Shown: one piece after another, positions 6,789 through 16,241 of the stretch
Numbering within the stretch: the first letter of the stretch is position 1
Layout of the letters: every line of letters begins with the position of its first letter
NCBI GenBank assembly: GCA_001779955.1
Contig: MFES01000010.1
Location: forward strand, 2,242 to 34,736
Direction of reading: 5' to 3'
DNA from: Candidatus Doudnabacteria bacterium RIFCSPHIGHO2_02_FULL_46_11
Lineage (GTDB): Bacteria; Patescibacteriota; Doudnabacteria; UBA920; 2-02-FULL-46-11
Length of the DNA: 32,495 nucleotides
Position numbers and translations under genes: made by a program
The notes under the pieces: model-generated
What the model was told of the DNA's origin: nothing
Database searches by the model: none
The model's input: the letters and a program-made list of their open reading frames with translations, nothing else

Positions 6789-9246
6789 CCTCGGGTTCGC
6801 CTAGTTCTTCCACACGGCCTATTTCTTGAAAACCCAAAGCTTTGTATTTTTTAAGCATGGTATTATTCGGATTAGTTTCGCAACGAATCGGCAAGCCCTG
6901 TGCTTTTTCGGCCTCAATAGCCGGCGTTAAAAATGCTTCGCCTATTTTTCCGCTTTGGTAGGGTATATCAACGTTAAAAGCGCCAAAATGGATATATGGT
7001 TGCGCCTGCTCGTCTTCCATCTCCGTAAAACGCAAAAAAGCAATAATTTTGCCGTTCTCACGAAGTATTCTGAATCGGGCTTTGGGGTTTTGCAAACTAT
7101 CTAAAAATTTCTGGCGCAATAACTGCCAGTATTCAGGCGTGGTTTTAGAGGTCCAGTTGTGGGCATAAATTTTTTCCATATCCGTAGCATCTTCAGCACT
7201 TATTTCGGGAGCAATTATTTCTGCAGAGCTTAAACCCTCAACTGTTTCTAGGCCCCCGCCCTCTTCGACAATTGAACGTATAGTTGAAGCCAACAAACTA
7301 GCATTAGCTTCTTCTTGTTCAACTCGGGATAGTAACCTAGTGAAATCTTGTTTGCTAGTTGCAGTTTGCCGGGCTTGTCTTAAAATTTGATTGGCTCGCA
7401 AAATAATATTTCGCTGCGCTCGCTCGATTAAATCAATATCAACTTCGCCTTTGTAACGGGAGGCCAAGAATCCACGAATACTCTCACCAGTTTTAGCTAT
7501 TTCAAGGTATTTATCGAGCAACTTATTAACATCTTCCTCATCCAGCTTTTCGACTAAATCCAGGATCGCCTCACCATACTGCAAATCTTCGACACATGCT
7601 AAAAAAGATTGAGCTATCTTATAACGCAAATCGGGATTACCGTGAGTTATTGAAGATAGTCTAGAAATCTGCTCTGGTTCAGCAATATTAAGAAATCTCA
7701 AAAATTGAACTTGTGCATAAAGAGGCATTTCTGAAATATCTAAATTGAAATCATCCTCTATCTTCTTTCGGAAAGGTAATCTCACTAAATTTCTAAATAA
7801 ATATTGTTGTTCGACTGGAAGCTCTACCCCACTAGGATAAAGTAATTTTTGGTAATCTTTCATATCAAGTGCGCCGGCAGTAGGTGCTTTTCCTTCCTTT
7901 CTATCAATATATTGCTGATTGCGGGTTATTAAATCTGCTAAGACCATAGGGTGTAATATTGAAACATCTATTCGGGAAAGATCAAAATAGAAATCTCGCG
8001 CGTGGGCCTTTAAATGATCAGAAAAATCCCACACATCTTGAAGGCGATTCAATCCGCGACTGGGATGATTGCCACCTGAAGTATAAAATACTGGCATATT
8101 TAGATCGTAATAAATATATTCATCTGCAGGATTATTAGCCTTAATATAAACTAATTCACGCGCCCGAGCCGTTTCTTCACAGTTCTCAGGATATTTATAA
8201 ATTTTAACTAACTGCCCGTCTTTATAATACCCAAGGTAACCAGGCGCAATAGGTAAGACTGGATTAATTACGGGGAAACCTTCATTAATCCCCAACCCAA
8301 GGCGCAATCTATGGGACAAGGAAAGATGAGAAAAAGTATAAATAGTGGTATCTGAACTTCCGCCCGGTACTCCGGAAATCGCGCCGATTTTATGATCGTT
8401 CCACAAACCTTCTCTCAAATCTAAAAAATTCTTGAGATGGCGATCCAAAAAATAATTAGCTGAATTTTCTTGCTCCACCCATACCCAATCTTCAAACTGA
8501 TCAAGTGAGGAGTCACGATAACCCAATCTCATTGCGCGATCTTGCTGTTTGTCAGGCGAGGCATTATCAATGGTTTCCTGGTATGACTCCATAAAATCTA
8601 TTATTTTATGAAAGAGAATCTGCTCATTAATATCCCTGGATTGATTTAAATGGGCCAACATCTTTAATGAACGCGCATTAAATACAGATTCATCTAACTT
8701 TTCGGCTACTATTTCTGATACTAGCAATACATTTCTTAATTGATTAATTTCTGCTAACAGTATAAGTCCTTCAATCGTAACTTGGCCAAATTCTGTCATC
8801 GTTTCACTAACTTTTTCTTCTAATTTTTCTATTTGTTGGTTCCGCTCCTGGTCATTTTCCATACCCCTTAAATAAACTAACAATGTTCTCATTGCACCAA
8901 CCGAACCCTCAGTTCCTTCTATAGCGAGACTTATTAAATTATTTATATCTTCTAAAGGTTGGTCTAATAATTGCTCCGGCTGCTGATCCACCGAAAATTG
9001 AGCAAGTGCTGTCAGACGCTGAGCCTCTAGTGGAGATATTTGAGCTTCGCCATAACCCATATTCGCTAACCTATGTTCCGCTTCACTAACAAATAAATTG
9101 AAAAGATACTTGCGTTTTTGCGCACGAGATAGCTCATATTCATCTTCCCCCTCCTCGTCAAAAACTGCGAGAAGAGGGTCTCGGTCTGGCACTTCTGGAC
9201 TGTGCTGGTTTAGATCAAGTTCTTGTGGTTTTTCGCGTTCGCTCAT
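6736..9246 (-). CDS. Large protein of unknown function with C-terminal GNAT acetyltransferase-like domain; ATG at 9246 preferred over 9324
   Basis: C-terminal ~150 aa (ARFRILRENGKIIAFLRFTEM...MLKKYKALGFQEIGRVEE) fits GNAT; N-terminal extension to 9324 is repeat-derived. Confidence 0.6.
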   Translation of the reverse strand: MSEREKPQELDLNQHSPEVPDRDPLLAVFDEEGEDEYELSRAQKRKYLFNLFVSEAEHRLANMGYGEAQISPLEAQRLTALAQFSVDQQPEQLLDQPLEDINNLISLAIEGTEGSVGAMRTLLVYLRGMENDQERNQQIEKLEEKVSETMTEFGQVTIEGLILLAEINQLRNVLLVSEIVAEKLDESVFNARSLKMLAHLNQSRDINEQILFHKIIDFMESYQETIDNASPDKQQDRAMRLGYRDSSLDQFEDWVWVEQENSANYFLDRHLKNFLDLREGLWNDHKIGAISGVPGGSSDTTIYTFSHLSLSHRLRLGLGINEGFPVINPVLPIAPGYLGYYKDGQLVKIYKYPENCEETARARELVYIKANNPADEYIYYDLNMPVFYTSGGNHPSRGLNRLQDVWDFSDHLKAHARDFYFDLSRIDVSILHPMVLADLITRNQQYIDRKEGKAPTAGALDMKDYQKLLYPSGVELPVEQQYLFRNLVRLPFRKKIEDDFNLDISEMPLYAQVQFLRFLNIAEPEQISRLSSITHGNPDLRYKIAQSFLACVEDLQYGEAILDLVEKLDEEDVNKLLDKYLEIAKTGESIRGFLASRYKGEVDIDLIERAQRNIILRANQILRQARQTATSKQDFTRLLSRVEQEEANASLLASTIRSIVEEGGGLETVEGLSSAEIIAPEISAEDATDMEKIYAHNWTSKTTPEYWQLLRQKFLDSLQNPKARFRILRENGKIIAFLRFTEMEDEQAQPYIHFGAFNVDIPYQSGKIGEAFLTPAIEAEKAQGLPIRCETNPNNTMLKKYKALGFQEIGRVEELGEPEVKLEIPSVARPQSRLAA

Positions 9247-9273
9247 AAAAATAGTATACCAAAACTGACAAAA

Positions 9274-9306
9274 CAGGTCAGACCCGCTAAATAAAGGTCT
9301 GACCTG
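9274..9306. repeat. Palindromic repeat CAGGTCAGACC...GGTCTGACCTG, copy 5
   Basis: Direct reading; lies upstream of the preferred start of the 6736-9246 CDS. Confidence 0.85.
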
Positions 9307-9330
9307 AAATTTGGAACCGCACAACCCCCG

Positions 9331-11034
9331 CTAATCTGTTACTCTAAACACTTCATATACATCCGTAAGACCTTGCAAGGCTTTTAAGAGGCCGTCTTGA
9401 ACCATGGTTAGCATACCTTCTTGTACGGCTTGCTGTCGCAAAGCGGAGAGCGGCGCCTGGCGCAAAATCAATTTTTCCATATCGGGTGTAATTGTAAAGG
9501 CCTCAAAAATTCCGACCCGGCCCTTGTAGCCTAAACCGCCGCAGACTTCGCAACCTGGGCTTACAAAAAATTTCAATTCTTTGGGCACCTCGATTTCGGC
9601 CGATTGAGGAATGCTTTTGATTATTTTCTCCGCGCGATCGCGGGTTGCCTCATCTAATGCTTCTTCATGCTTGCAACTCCGGCATAGCCGGCGCACAAGC
9701 CTTTGAGCAATTCCTAAATTAAGCGATCCGGTAATCAAATAAGGCTTGACTTCCAAATCAAGCAGCCTTGGAATAATCGATAAAGCGTCATTGGTATGCA
9801 AAGTTGAAAGCATTAGGTGGCCGGTAAGCGCGGCCTGAACCGCGGTCTCGGCGGTTTCTTCATCCCTGATTTCCCCCACCATAACTATATCCGGATCCTG
9901 CCGCAAAATTGCCTTAAGCGACGTGGCAAAATTCATGCCTTTATTTTTATCGATCGGCGTCTGGGAAATTCCGCTAATTTTGTACTCAACCGGGTCTTCT
10001 ACGGTAATAATCTTTAAGCCGGGTTTATTTAAAATTTTAAGCAGGGCATAGAGCGTGGTTGTTTTGCCAGACCCGGTCGGGCCGGTAGTTAAAATCATAC
10101 CGGTTGTCTTTTGCAGGCTCGCATTTAAAATTTTACGGATATTGCCCAAAAGGCCCAGTTCGTCCAAGGTAATAAATTTACTCTGTTTTAATATGCGCAG
10201 AACCAAAGCCTCGGCATAAACTGACGGCAGCACGGCAACCCGCAAATCGACCGAGTTATCATCTAATTTTATGCCAAAGCTTCCGTCCTGTGGCAAACTG
10301 CTTACATTCAATTTTAATTTGGCCAAAATTTTAATACGGGTTATAAGTTTTCGATAAAGGTCAGAAGGCACGGTGTTGAAATCCTGTAGAACGCCGTCAA
10401 CTCGCAAGCGGATCCGTGTTTCGGTCGTCCCCGGCTCAAAGTGTATGTCAGAGGCGTTTATCAGAAGAGCCGCGCTTAAAATTTGCGAGATAACTTCGCT
10501 GATTTCGGTTTTTTCCAAATTAACCGTCTTTCCGGCCAAACTTTTAAACTTATCGCTCTTTTCGGCCAAATCTTTTTGCTTGAGTTCTATTTTATTTTCA
10601 GCAAAAATTTGCGGCCGTTTCACTTCATCAAAATGTGCTAAAGCTTCGCTAAACGAACTTGAACTTATTAGATAAAGCCTCACGCTATATTTGCGCCTTT
10701 CCAATTTGCGCCTAATTTCCTCGGTGGATTTGCTGGTCGGGTCAAGCACTCCCAATTTCACCTCGCCGGCATCATGGCTAAAAGGAATGGCGTGATAATC
10801 TTCCGCCTCTTCGGCCGTAATTAAGCCCAGGGCCTCTTTATCAAGCGGGAAGCCCTTTAAATTAAGGTAACCATAACCTAAAGTTGCGGCCCGGCGGGCA
10901 ACCTCAAGTTCCTCGAAATCGCGGTTAACATCCGTCAAAGTCTTTTGAACTTTGTACTCTGCGCCCTGCCAGTCGGCGCTTTGGCTGGGCGTGGCCGTTA
11001 AATCACTTATTGAAGGATTATCTTTGGACATCAC
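9331..11034 (-). CDS. pilB: Type IV pilus assembly / GspE-PilB family ATPase
   Basis: Walker A GPTGSGKTTTLYALL, Asp/His boxes, VGEIRDEETAETAVQAALTGHLMLSTLHTN, CRSC...CEVC zinc motif. Confidence 0.92.
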   Translation of the reverse strand: MMSKDNPSISDLTATPSQSADWQGAEYKVQKTLTDVNRDFEELEVARRAATLGYGYLNLKGFPLDKEALGLITAEEAEDYHAIPFSHDAGEVKLGVLDPTSKSTEEIRRKLERRKYSVRLYLISSSSFSEALAHFDEVKRPQIFAENKIELKQKDLAEKSDKFKSLAGKTVNLEKTEISEVISQILSAALLINASDIHFEPGTTETRIRLRVDGVLQDFNTVPSDLYRKLITRIKILAKLKLNVSSLPQDGSFGIKLDDNSVDLRVAVLPSVYAEALVLRILKQSKFITLDELGLLGNIRKILNASLQKTTGMILTTGPTGSGKTTTLYALLKILNKPGLKIITVEDPVEYKISGISQTPIDKNKGMNFATSLKAILRQDPDIVMVGEIRDEETAETAVQAALTGHLMLSTLHTNDALSIIPRLLDLEVKPYLITGSLNLGIAQRLVRRLCRSCKHEEALDEATRDRAEKIIKSIPQSAEIEVPKELKFFVSPGCEVCGGLGYKGRVGIFEAFTITPDMEKLILRQAPLSALRQQAVQEGMLTMVQDGLLKALQGLTDVYEVFRVTD

Positions 11035-11040
11035 TTAAAT

Positions 11041-11129
11041 AACCAAGAAACAAGATGCAATAACCAACCTTAGAAAATTTAAACATTGAAATTTATTTGG
11101 TGTTTGTTTCTTGGTGATTGGTTATTGCC
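11041..11129. repeat. AACCAAGAAACAAG-family intergenic repeat
   Basis: ACCAAGAAACAA ... TTGTTTCTTGGT inverted arms; same family at 14341 and 23460. Confidence 0.75.
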
Positions 11130-11133
11130 TACA

Positions 11134-12288
11134 TTATACCGATTGGCCGGGCTTTAGCCAATTGATAATTAGATTTTTGGTTTGAAGATACCCTTTTTCC
11201 AAATCAATGTTCGGCAAGCTGAATGTAACGAAGCCGCCGCCCAATTTTTCACCGCGCAGTTCCGTAATTAAACCTTCGAGATTAAGCTGGGGCTTAATAT
11301 AGAGCATGCCCTGCAAAAATAAAGGTTCAGTTTCGGCAATAAAAAGTATAATTCTCGCATCCGACAATGAACCAATCAGTTCTTCAAGCACCTGCCGAAC
11401 ATCATTCTCGGATGCGCCGGCGTCAGCAAAATCCTTAAAGCTAATAAAGGACGAAACCATGCCCAACTCGGGCTGAAGGTCGAGCTTGGCCAGGGCGCGC
11501 CCCCAAAGTTTGAGCAGGCCCATGGTTTTGGTCTTATAAAGATGCTTGACTATTTGCTGCAGGCTGGCGCCAAACTCTAAAAGCTTAGAGGCGGTGAAAA
11601 AAGAACGCGGCGTGGTTTTAATGCTTTGGAAGCTGTCGGTTTTGGCGATAATGCCGGTTAGAATTAAGGTGGCTATTTCCGGCGTTGGTACATCCGCCGA
11701 TAAATTTTCGATAATTTCAAAAATAATTTCGCAATTTGAAGCCGCGGTCAAATCAATTAAATTAACGTTGCCATAGCCGGCATTGGCACTGCTGATATCA
11801 ATATTCAATTTAGGCGTCTCAAAAAACACAGCCGTATTTTTTTCGTAAAGCTCGCCCAACAGCTCTAGGTTCGCCACACCTACCGAAACTAAAAGGTCAA
11901 ATTTTGTTCCTTGAATAAATGTTTCTACGTCGGCGTGCTTGAAGGCCGCGCCCTTTTTTGGGCCAATATAAACAAAAACATCATCACCGGATTGTTCGTA
12001 CCAAAACTCATCCACCTTGTCTTTGCCGCCAACTATTTTAACGGCCAGCTTACCTTCAGACGACGCCAAATTTGTTTTGACGTGTTGCGCTTGAGACAAA
12101 AACGAAAATTTAGCGCCGGGCGCGTGCGTACTCACCACCGATACATTTTTATTTATTTTTTTTAGGCTTTCGGAAAGAGCAAGGCTCGCCGAGAGGCAAT
12201 CGCCGGATAAATTATTCTTAAAAACCACCAGGATGTTGCCGGCGTCGCGCAGGAGTTTTTGGCTTTGCTCAACTAAATCAGGAGACAT
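11134..12288 (-). CDS. DHH-like phosphoesterase-fold protein with apparently degenerate catalytic motifs
   Basis: Pattern of LSGDCLSASLAL and NIDISSANAGYGNVNLIDLTAASNCEIIFEII resembles DHH-family layout; canonical DHH absent. Confidence 0.5.
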   Translation of the reverse strand: MSPDLVEQSQKLLRDAGNILVVFKNNLSGDCLSASLALSESLKKINKNVSVVSTHAPGAKFSFLSQAQHVKTNLASSEGKLAVKIVGGKDKVDEFWYEQSGDDVFVYIGPKKGAAFKHADVETFIQGTKFDLLVSVGVANLELLGELYEKNTAVFFETPKLNIDISSANAGYGNVNLIDLTAASNCEIIFEIIENLSADVPTPEIATLILTGIIAKTDSFQSIKTTPRSFFTASKLLEFGASLQQIVKHLYKTKTMGLLKLWGRALAKLDLQPELGMVSSFISFKDFADAGASENDVRQVLEELIGSLSDARIILFIAETEPLFLQGMLYIKPQLNLEGLITELRGEKLGGGFVTFSLPNIDLEKGYLQTKNLIINWLKPGQSV

Positions 12289-12436
12289 CCCAAAAAAATT
12301 TAAAAAAATTAATAAATAAATTTAACCTTTTAAGCGCCTTGTTTGTCTGATTACGATCTCCCGTAAACTTCGAACAATATAAATTTATATTTATTGTTTT
12401 AACTGTTTAAATTACTGAAAAGAACCAATGGTGTCA

Positions 12437-12598
12437 ATCCCGTACGAAGTCTAAATAATGAATACGCCTATCCTTAGGCACTTTAAGAAGCAAATAAAAG
12501 ACCAATAAACATGCTACCTTATAGCCTTATACGTCCCGGACGAAGTAAGAAACCTTTGGTTTCTGCCCGTTTCGGAGAAACCGGACTTCGTACGGGAT
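12437..12598. repeat. Inverted repeat ATCCCGTACGAAGTC ... GACTTCGTACGGGAT
   Basis: 15-bp perfect arms; third related copy TCCCGGACGAAGT inside. Confidence 0.85.
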
Positions 12599-12623
12599 CA
12601 ATATGTTCTGCTACAATAAAACA

Positions 12624-13121
12624 ATGGAAAAGGTGGTAAAAGTCAAATCAACGAAAGAAATGGCCAAGCTTGGCCGACAAATAGGCAAGCGGCTTTCGGG
12701 CGGTGAAGTACTGCTTTTGGCCGGCAGTTTGGGGGCCGGCAAGACCACTTTGGCTAAAGGCATTTTGGAGGGCGCGGGCGTAAAAAAAGGGTTCAGCCCC
12801 ACTTTTATCCTCGACGCCACTTTCCCGATAAAAGGCAAAAAAAACTTAAAAGAAATCCACCACCTTGATTTGTATAGATTAAAAGACAAGGCCGAACTAT
12901 TGACTTTGGGCGTTTATGATACTGTCGGAAACCAAGATGCGGTGGTTATAATCGAGTGGGCTGACCGCTTCCCCGAATATTTCGCCAGTCTCTTGAAAAA
13001 TGGTAGAATTAATGCGAGAATTGATAAATTAAAGGGGAACGAACGTTCACTTTATTTTTCCGCCCGAGGCAAACAACATGAAAATTTACTTAAAAATATT
13101 TTTATTGATTTTAATCGGTAG
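12624..13121 (+). CDS. tsaE: tRNA threonylcarbamoyladenosine biosynthesis ATPase TsaE
   Basis: LLLAGSLGAGKTTLAKGILEGAGVKKGFSPTF, HHLDLYRL, IIEWADRFPE. Confidence 0.9.
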   Translation: MEKVVKVKSTKEMAKLGRQIGKRLSGGEVLLLAGSLGAGKTTLAKGILEGAGVKKGFSPTFILDATFPIKGKKNLKEIHHLDLYRLKDKAELLTLGVYDTVGNQDAVVIIEWADRFPEYFASLLKNGRINARIDKLKGNERSLYFSARGKQHENLLKNIFIDFNR

Positions 13122-14340
13122 TTTGTTTTTGCAGCCAGGCCCGGCAAACGGCCAAAGCGCGGCCACCTCTTTGGAATTGATTTTACCCGAAAACCACACT
13201 CCGAAAATTGAGAGCCAAACTTGGCCGCTCTCCGCTGAAACGCTAAAATCAGCCCAAGCCTTAAATGGCCTTAATTTAAATCCTAAGTTTATCTACAATT
13301 TCGGAACCTCGTTAAACGAATACCTGGCCAATAGAACAACTAAAGAAATGCCGTTTACCTCCGGGCAAAAAACCGCCTACCTGAATTTCGCCGAACATAT
13401 TTACAATCAAACCTTAAGCCAACTTGAAACGCGCGAGCCGCAAGACGCCCTTTGGGAAGAAAAAGACGGCCGTGTAGTTAACTTTGACCCGGGCACGCCG
13501 GGTATTGCCTACGACAATTTAAAGCTAATCAAAAATATTCTCAAGGCCGTGGCCCTGGACGAAAAACAAGCAACCTTACAACCGGTGCTCCTCCCGGCCA
13601 GCAAAACCTTGGCCGAAGTCAACCCCTACGGCATCAAAGAATTATTTACTACAGGCACATCAAATTTTAGAGGTTCGTCTCGCAACCGAATCCAAAATAT
13701 CACCGTTGGCGCCTCGCGCTACCACGGAATTATCATTCAACCGGACACAATTTTCTCTTTTAATGATCTTTTGGGGGAAGTGGATGGCGAACACGGCTTC
13801 GCTCCGGAAATGGTCATTAAATACAACGGTGTTTTTCCTGAATTTGGCGGCGGCATTTGCCAGGTTTCAACTACCATGTTTCGGGCCGCGCTTAATGCCG
13901 GCTTTCCGTTTCTTGAGAGGCGCAACCATTCCTTTGCTGTTTCCTATTACGCCCCGCAAGGCACGGACGCCACCACCTATACCGGGGTTATTGACTTAAA
14001 ATATAAAAACGACTCCGGCGCGCCGATTATGATTTGGTCAAATATCTCGGGAACCATTCTCACCTTTGATTTTTACGGGCAAAAAGACGGACGAACCGTT
14101 GAGCTGGCCAGTCCCGTGCAATATGATCATCGCCCGACCGGCGCTTTTAAAACTTCCTTAAAGCGAATTGTAACCACGGCTTCCGGTCAAAGCAAGGAGG
14201 ATAACTTCATCAGCAACTACCGGCCGCGCGCGGAGTTTGTCCAGACTACTACCGCCGAGGAACCAGTTCCAACGCCGACAACCCCCGCCGAACAACCAAG
14301 CTCCCCGCCTAATGAGACGCCGACTGAACAACAAAGCTAA
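13078..14340 (+). CDS. VanW family protein
   Basis: IIIQPDTIFSFNDLLGEVDGEHGFAPEMVI...FGGGICQVSTTMFRAALNAGFPFLERRNHSFAVSYYAPQGTDAT. Confidence 0.9.
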   Translation: MKIYLKIFLLILIGSLFLQPGPANGQSAATSLELILPENHTPKIESQTWPLSAETLKSAQALNGLNLNPKFIYNFGTSLNEYLANRTTKEMPFTSGQKTAYLNFAEHIYNQTLSQLETREPQDALWEEKDGRVVNFDPGTPGIAYDNLKLIKNILKAVALDEKQATLQPVLLPASKTLAEVNPYGIKELFTTGTSNFRGSSRNRIQNITVGASRYHGIIIQPDTIFSFNDLLGEVDGEHGFAPEMVIKYNGVFPEFGGGICQVSTTMFRAALNAGFPFLERRNHSFAVSYYAPQGTDATTYTGVIDLKYKNDSGAPIMIWSNISGTILTFDFYGQKDGRTVELASPVQYDHRPTGAFKTSLKRIVTTASGQSKEDNFISNYRPRAEFVQTTTAEEPVPTPTTPAEQPSSPPNETPTEQQS

Positions 14341-14417
14341 TAACCAAGATGCAAGAAAGCAATAACCAAATAAATTCAAAATTACAAATCCCAAATTGGT
14401 TATTGATTATTGTTTCT
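14341..14417. repeat. AACCAAGA-family intergenic repeat
   Basis: AATAACCAA ... TTGGTTATT arms fill the vanW-ruvB gap. Confidence 0.7.
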
Positions 14418-14419
14418 TT

Positions 14420-15445
14420 ATGAACAACGAAACCGAAATCGATATTGTTTCGGCCAATGCCTTGCCGGATGAGGGAGCTATTGAAATAAACCTTCGACCG
14501 CAGGCTCTGGCCGATTATATCGGGCAGGATATGGTAAAGGGAAATTTAAGTATTGCCATCAAAGCCGCCGCCATGCGTCAGGAGCCAATTGAGCATGTCC
14601 TTCTTTCCGGGCCTCCGGGCTTGGGGAAAACCACACTGGCCAACATTATCGCCAAAGAGCTTAACAGTTCGATCCACATTACCTCCGGCCCGGCCATTGA
14701 ACGGGCCGGCGATTTGGCCTCAATCATTACCAATTTGGGACCGGGCGACGTTCTTTTTATCGATGAAATACACCGGCTGAATAAAACCGTTGAAGAAATT
14801 CTCTACTCGGCCATGGAAGATTTTGCCTTGGACTTGGTTTTAGGCAAAGGCCCGGGCGCGCGCACAGTCAGAGTAGATCTTCCTAAATTTACCCTAATCG
14901 GCGCGACCACAAAACCTGGCGCTATTTCGGCGCCGCTGCGCGACCGTTTCGGCCTTACTTTCAGATTAAATTACTATCTCGAACCGGAAATAGAAAAAAT
15001 AATTCACCGCTCTTCAAAAATTTTAGAGGTAAAAATTGAACCTGGCGGCGTTAAAGAAATTGCCAAGCGCTCGCGCCGGACGCCTCGGGTAGCCAACCGC
15101 CTGCTTAAAAGAATACGGGACTTTGCCCAAGTCAAAGGCAGCGGCGTGGTTAACGAGGATGTCAGCCGCCGCGCCCTGGATAATTTGGCCGTCGATACGC
15201 TCGGCCTTGATGAATCTGACCGCAGAATTTTAACGGCTATAATTGAAAAATTCCATGGCGGCCCGGTCGGGCTTCAGACTTTGGCGGCGGCCTGCATGGA
15301 AGACGAAGATACCATCGCCGATATTCACGAACCGTATTTGATGCAAATCGGATTTTTAAAGCGCACGCCCCAAGGCAGAGTTATTACCCAAGATGCCTTG
15401 GAACATCTCGGCCTGGCGGCCAAACAAAGCACCCTTAACATCTAA
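14420..15445 (+). CDS. ruvB: Holliday junction DNA helicase RuvB
   Basis: [74 protein letters not shown]. Confidence 0.95.
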   Translation: MNNETEIDIVSANALPDEGAIEINLRPQALADYIGQDMVKGNLSIAIKAAAMRQEPIEHVLLSGPPGLGKTTLANIIAKELNSSIHITSGPAIERAGDLASIITNLGPGDVLFIDEIHRLNKTVEEILYSAMEDFALDLVLGKGPGARTVRVDLPKFTLIGATTKPGAISAPLRDRFGLTFRLNYYLEPEIEKIIHRSSKILEVKIEPGGVKEIAKRSRRTPRVANRLLKRIRDFAQVKGSGVVNEDVSRRALDNLAVDTLGLDESDRRILTAIIEKFHGGPVGLQTLAAACMEDEDTIADIHEPYLMQIGFLKRTPQGRVITQDALEHLGLAAKQSTLNI

Positions 15446-15493
15446 TTTTTAATTTATTTGCTTGCCTGCGGCCGGGCGGGTTAAACTTCCTTT

Positions 15494-15694
15494 ATGGTTG
15501 ACCCAATAAGTTTAGTTATCAGAATCGTTTTTTCCCTGGGAGTAATAATGGTTGTTGTTTACGGCGCCATCGCCATTATTGTCTTTTGGCGTTTTTCGTT
15601 ATCGCGCCTTCTTCCTCTTGTTTTAACGATTAGTTATATTTTCGTATCTTTGCTTATTCTCGGCCATTCTTTAACCGTGCTTAACAGATTCTAA
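15494..15694 (+). CDS. Small two-TM hypothetical membrane protein
   Basis: 66-aa hydrophobic ORF between ruvB and bPH2-like gene. Confidence 0.55.
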   Translation: MVDPISLVIRIVFSLGVIMVVVYGAIAIIVFWRFSLSRLLPLVLTISYIFVSLLILGHSLTVLNRF

Positions 15695-15695
15695 A

Positions 15696-16241
15696 ATGTC
15701 GGCCAAAGCAGCCATCGAGCTTGAGCTTAATGAAAAAATACTGCTTGTTTTGCGGGAACACCCTTTTTTACTGCTGTTCAAGCTTTTTGTTTGGTTGCTG
15801 ATCGCGGTTTTGCCCCTAATTATCGACGCTTTGGCCGCGCCTTATTTTATTTCCTTAAGTGAAAGGGTAATAAACACCTGGGTACTGTTCAAAGACTTAT
15901 ATTTTCTGTTTTCCGCCCTCGGTCTTTTTATTATCCTCTTGCTTTACAACCTCAACGTGCACATTGTCAGCAATAAACGCGTGGTTGATATTGACCAGCT
16001 TAATCTTACGCGGCATCGCGCGATAGAAACGCATATAGACCGCATCCAGGACGTTTCCGCAGAACTCAAAGGCGTCTTTGGCCACATTTTTAACTACGGC
16101 AATGTCCGCGTGCAGTCGGCCGGCGAGCAAGCCAAAATAGTTTTTGAAAACGTGCCCAACCCCAGCAACGTCAAAAGAATGATTCTGGACACATTTTACG
16201 CTCGGCCTAAACATCTAAACGAACACTCCTCAAGCCAATGA
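15696..16241 (+). CDS. bPH2 (YdbS-like) PH-domain membrane protein
   Basis: Two TM segments followed by VHIVSNKRVVDIDQLNLTRHRAIETHIDRIQDVSAELKGVFGHIFNYGNVRVQSAGE. Confidence 0.7.
   Translation: MSAKAAIELELNEKILLVLREHPFLLLFKLFVWLLIAVLPLIIDALAAPYFISLSERVINTWVLFKDLYFLFSALGLFIILLLYNLNVHIVSNKRVVDIDQLNLTRHRAIETHIDRIQDVSAELKGVFGHIFNYGNVRVQSAGEQAKIVFENVPNPSNVKRMILDTFYARPKHLNEHSSSQ

Noticed and set aside
9247-9324. N-terminal extension of the GNAT-domain protein to 9324
   Set aside because: The extension is encoded by the palindrome copy; MSEREKPQELDL at 9246 is a more natural start.
13078-13121. Possible frameshift between tsaE and vanW
   Set aside because: The 44-nt same-strand overlap is compatible with two complete genes; both proteins look full length.
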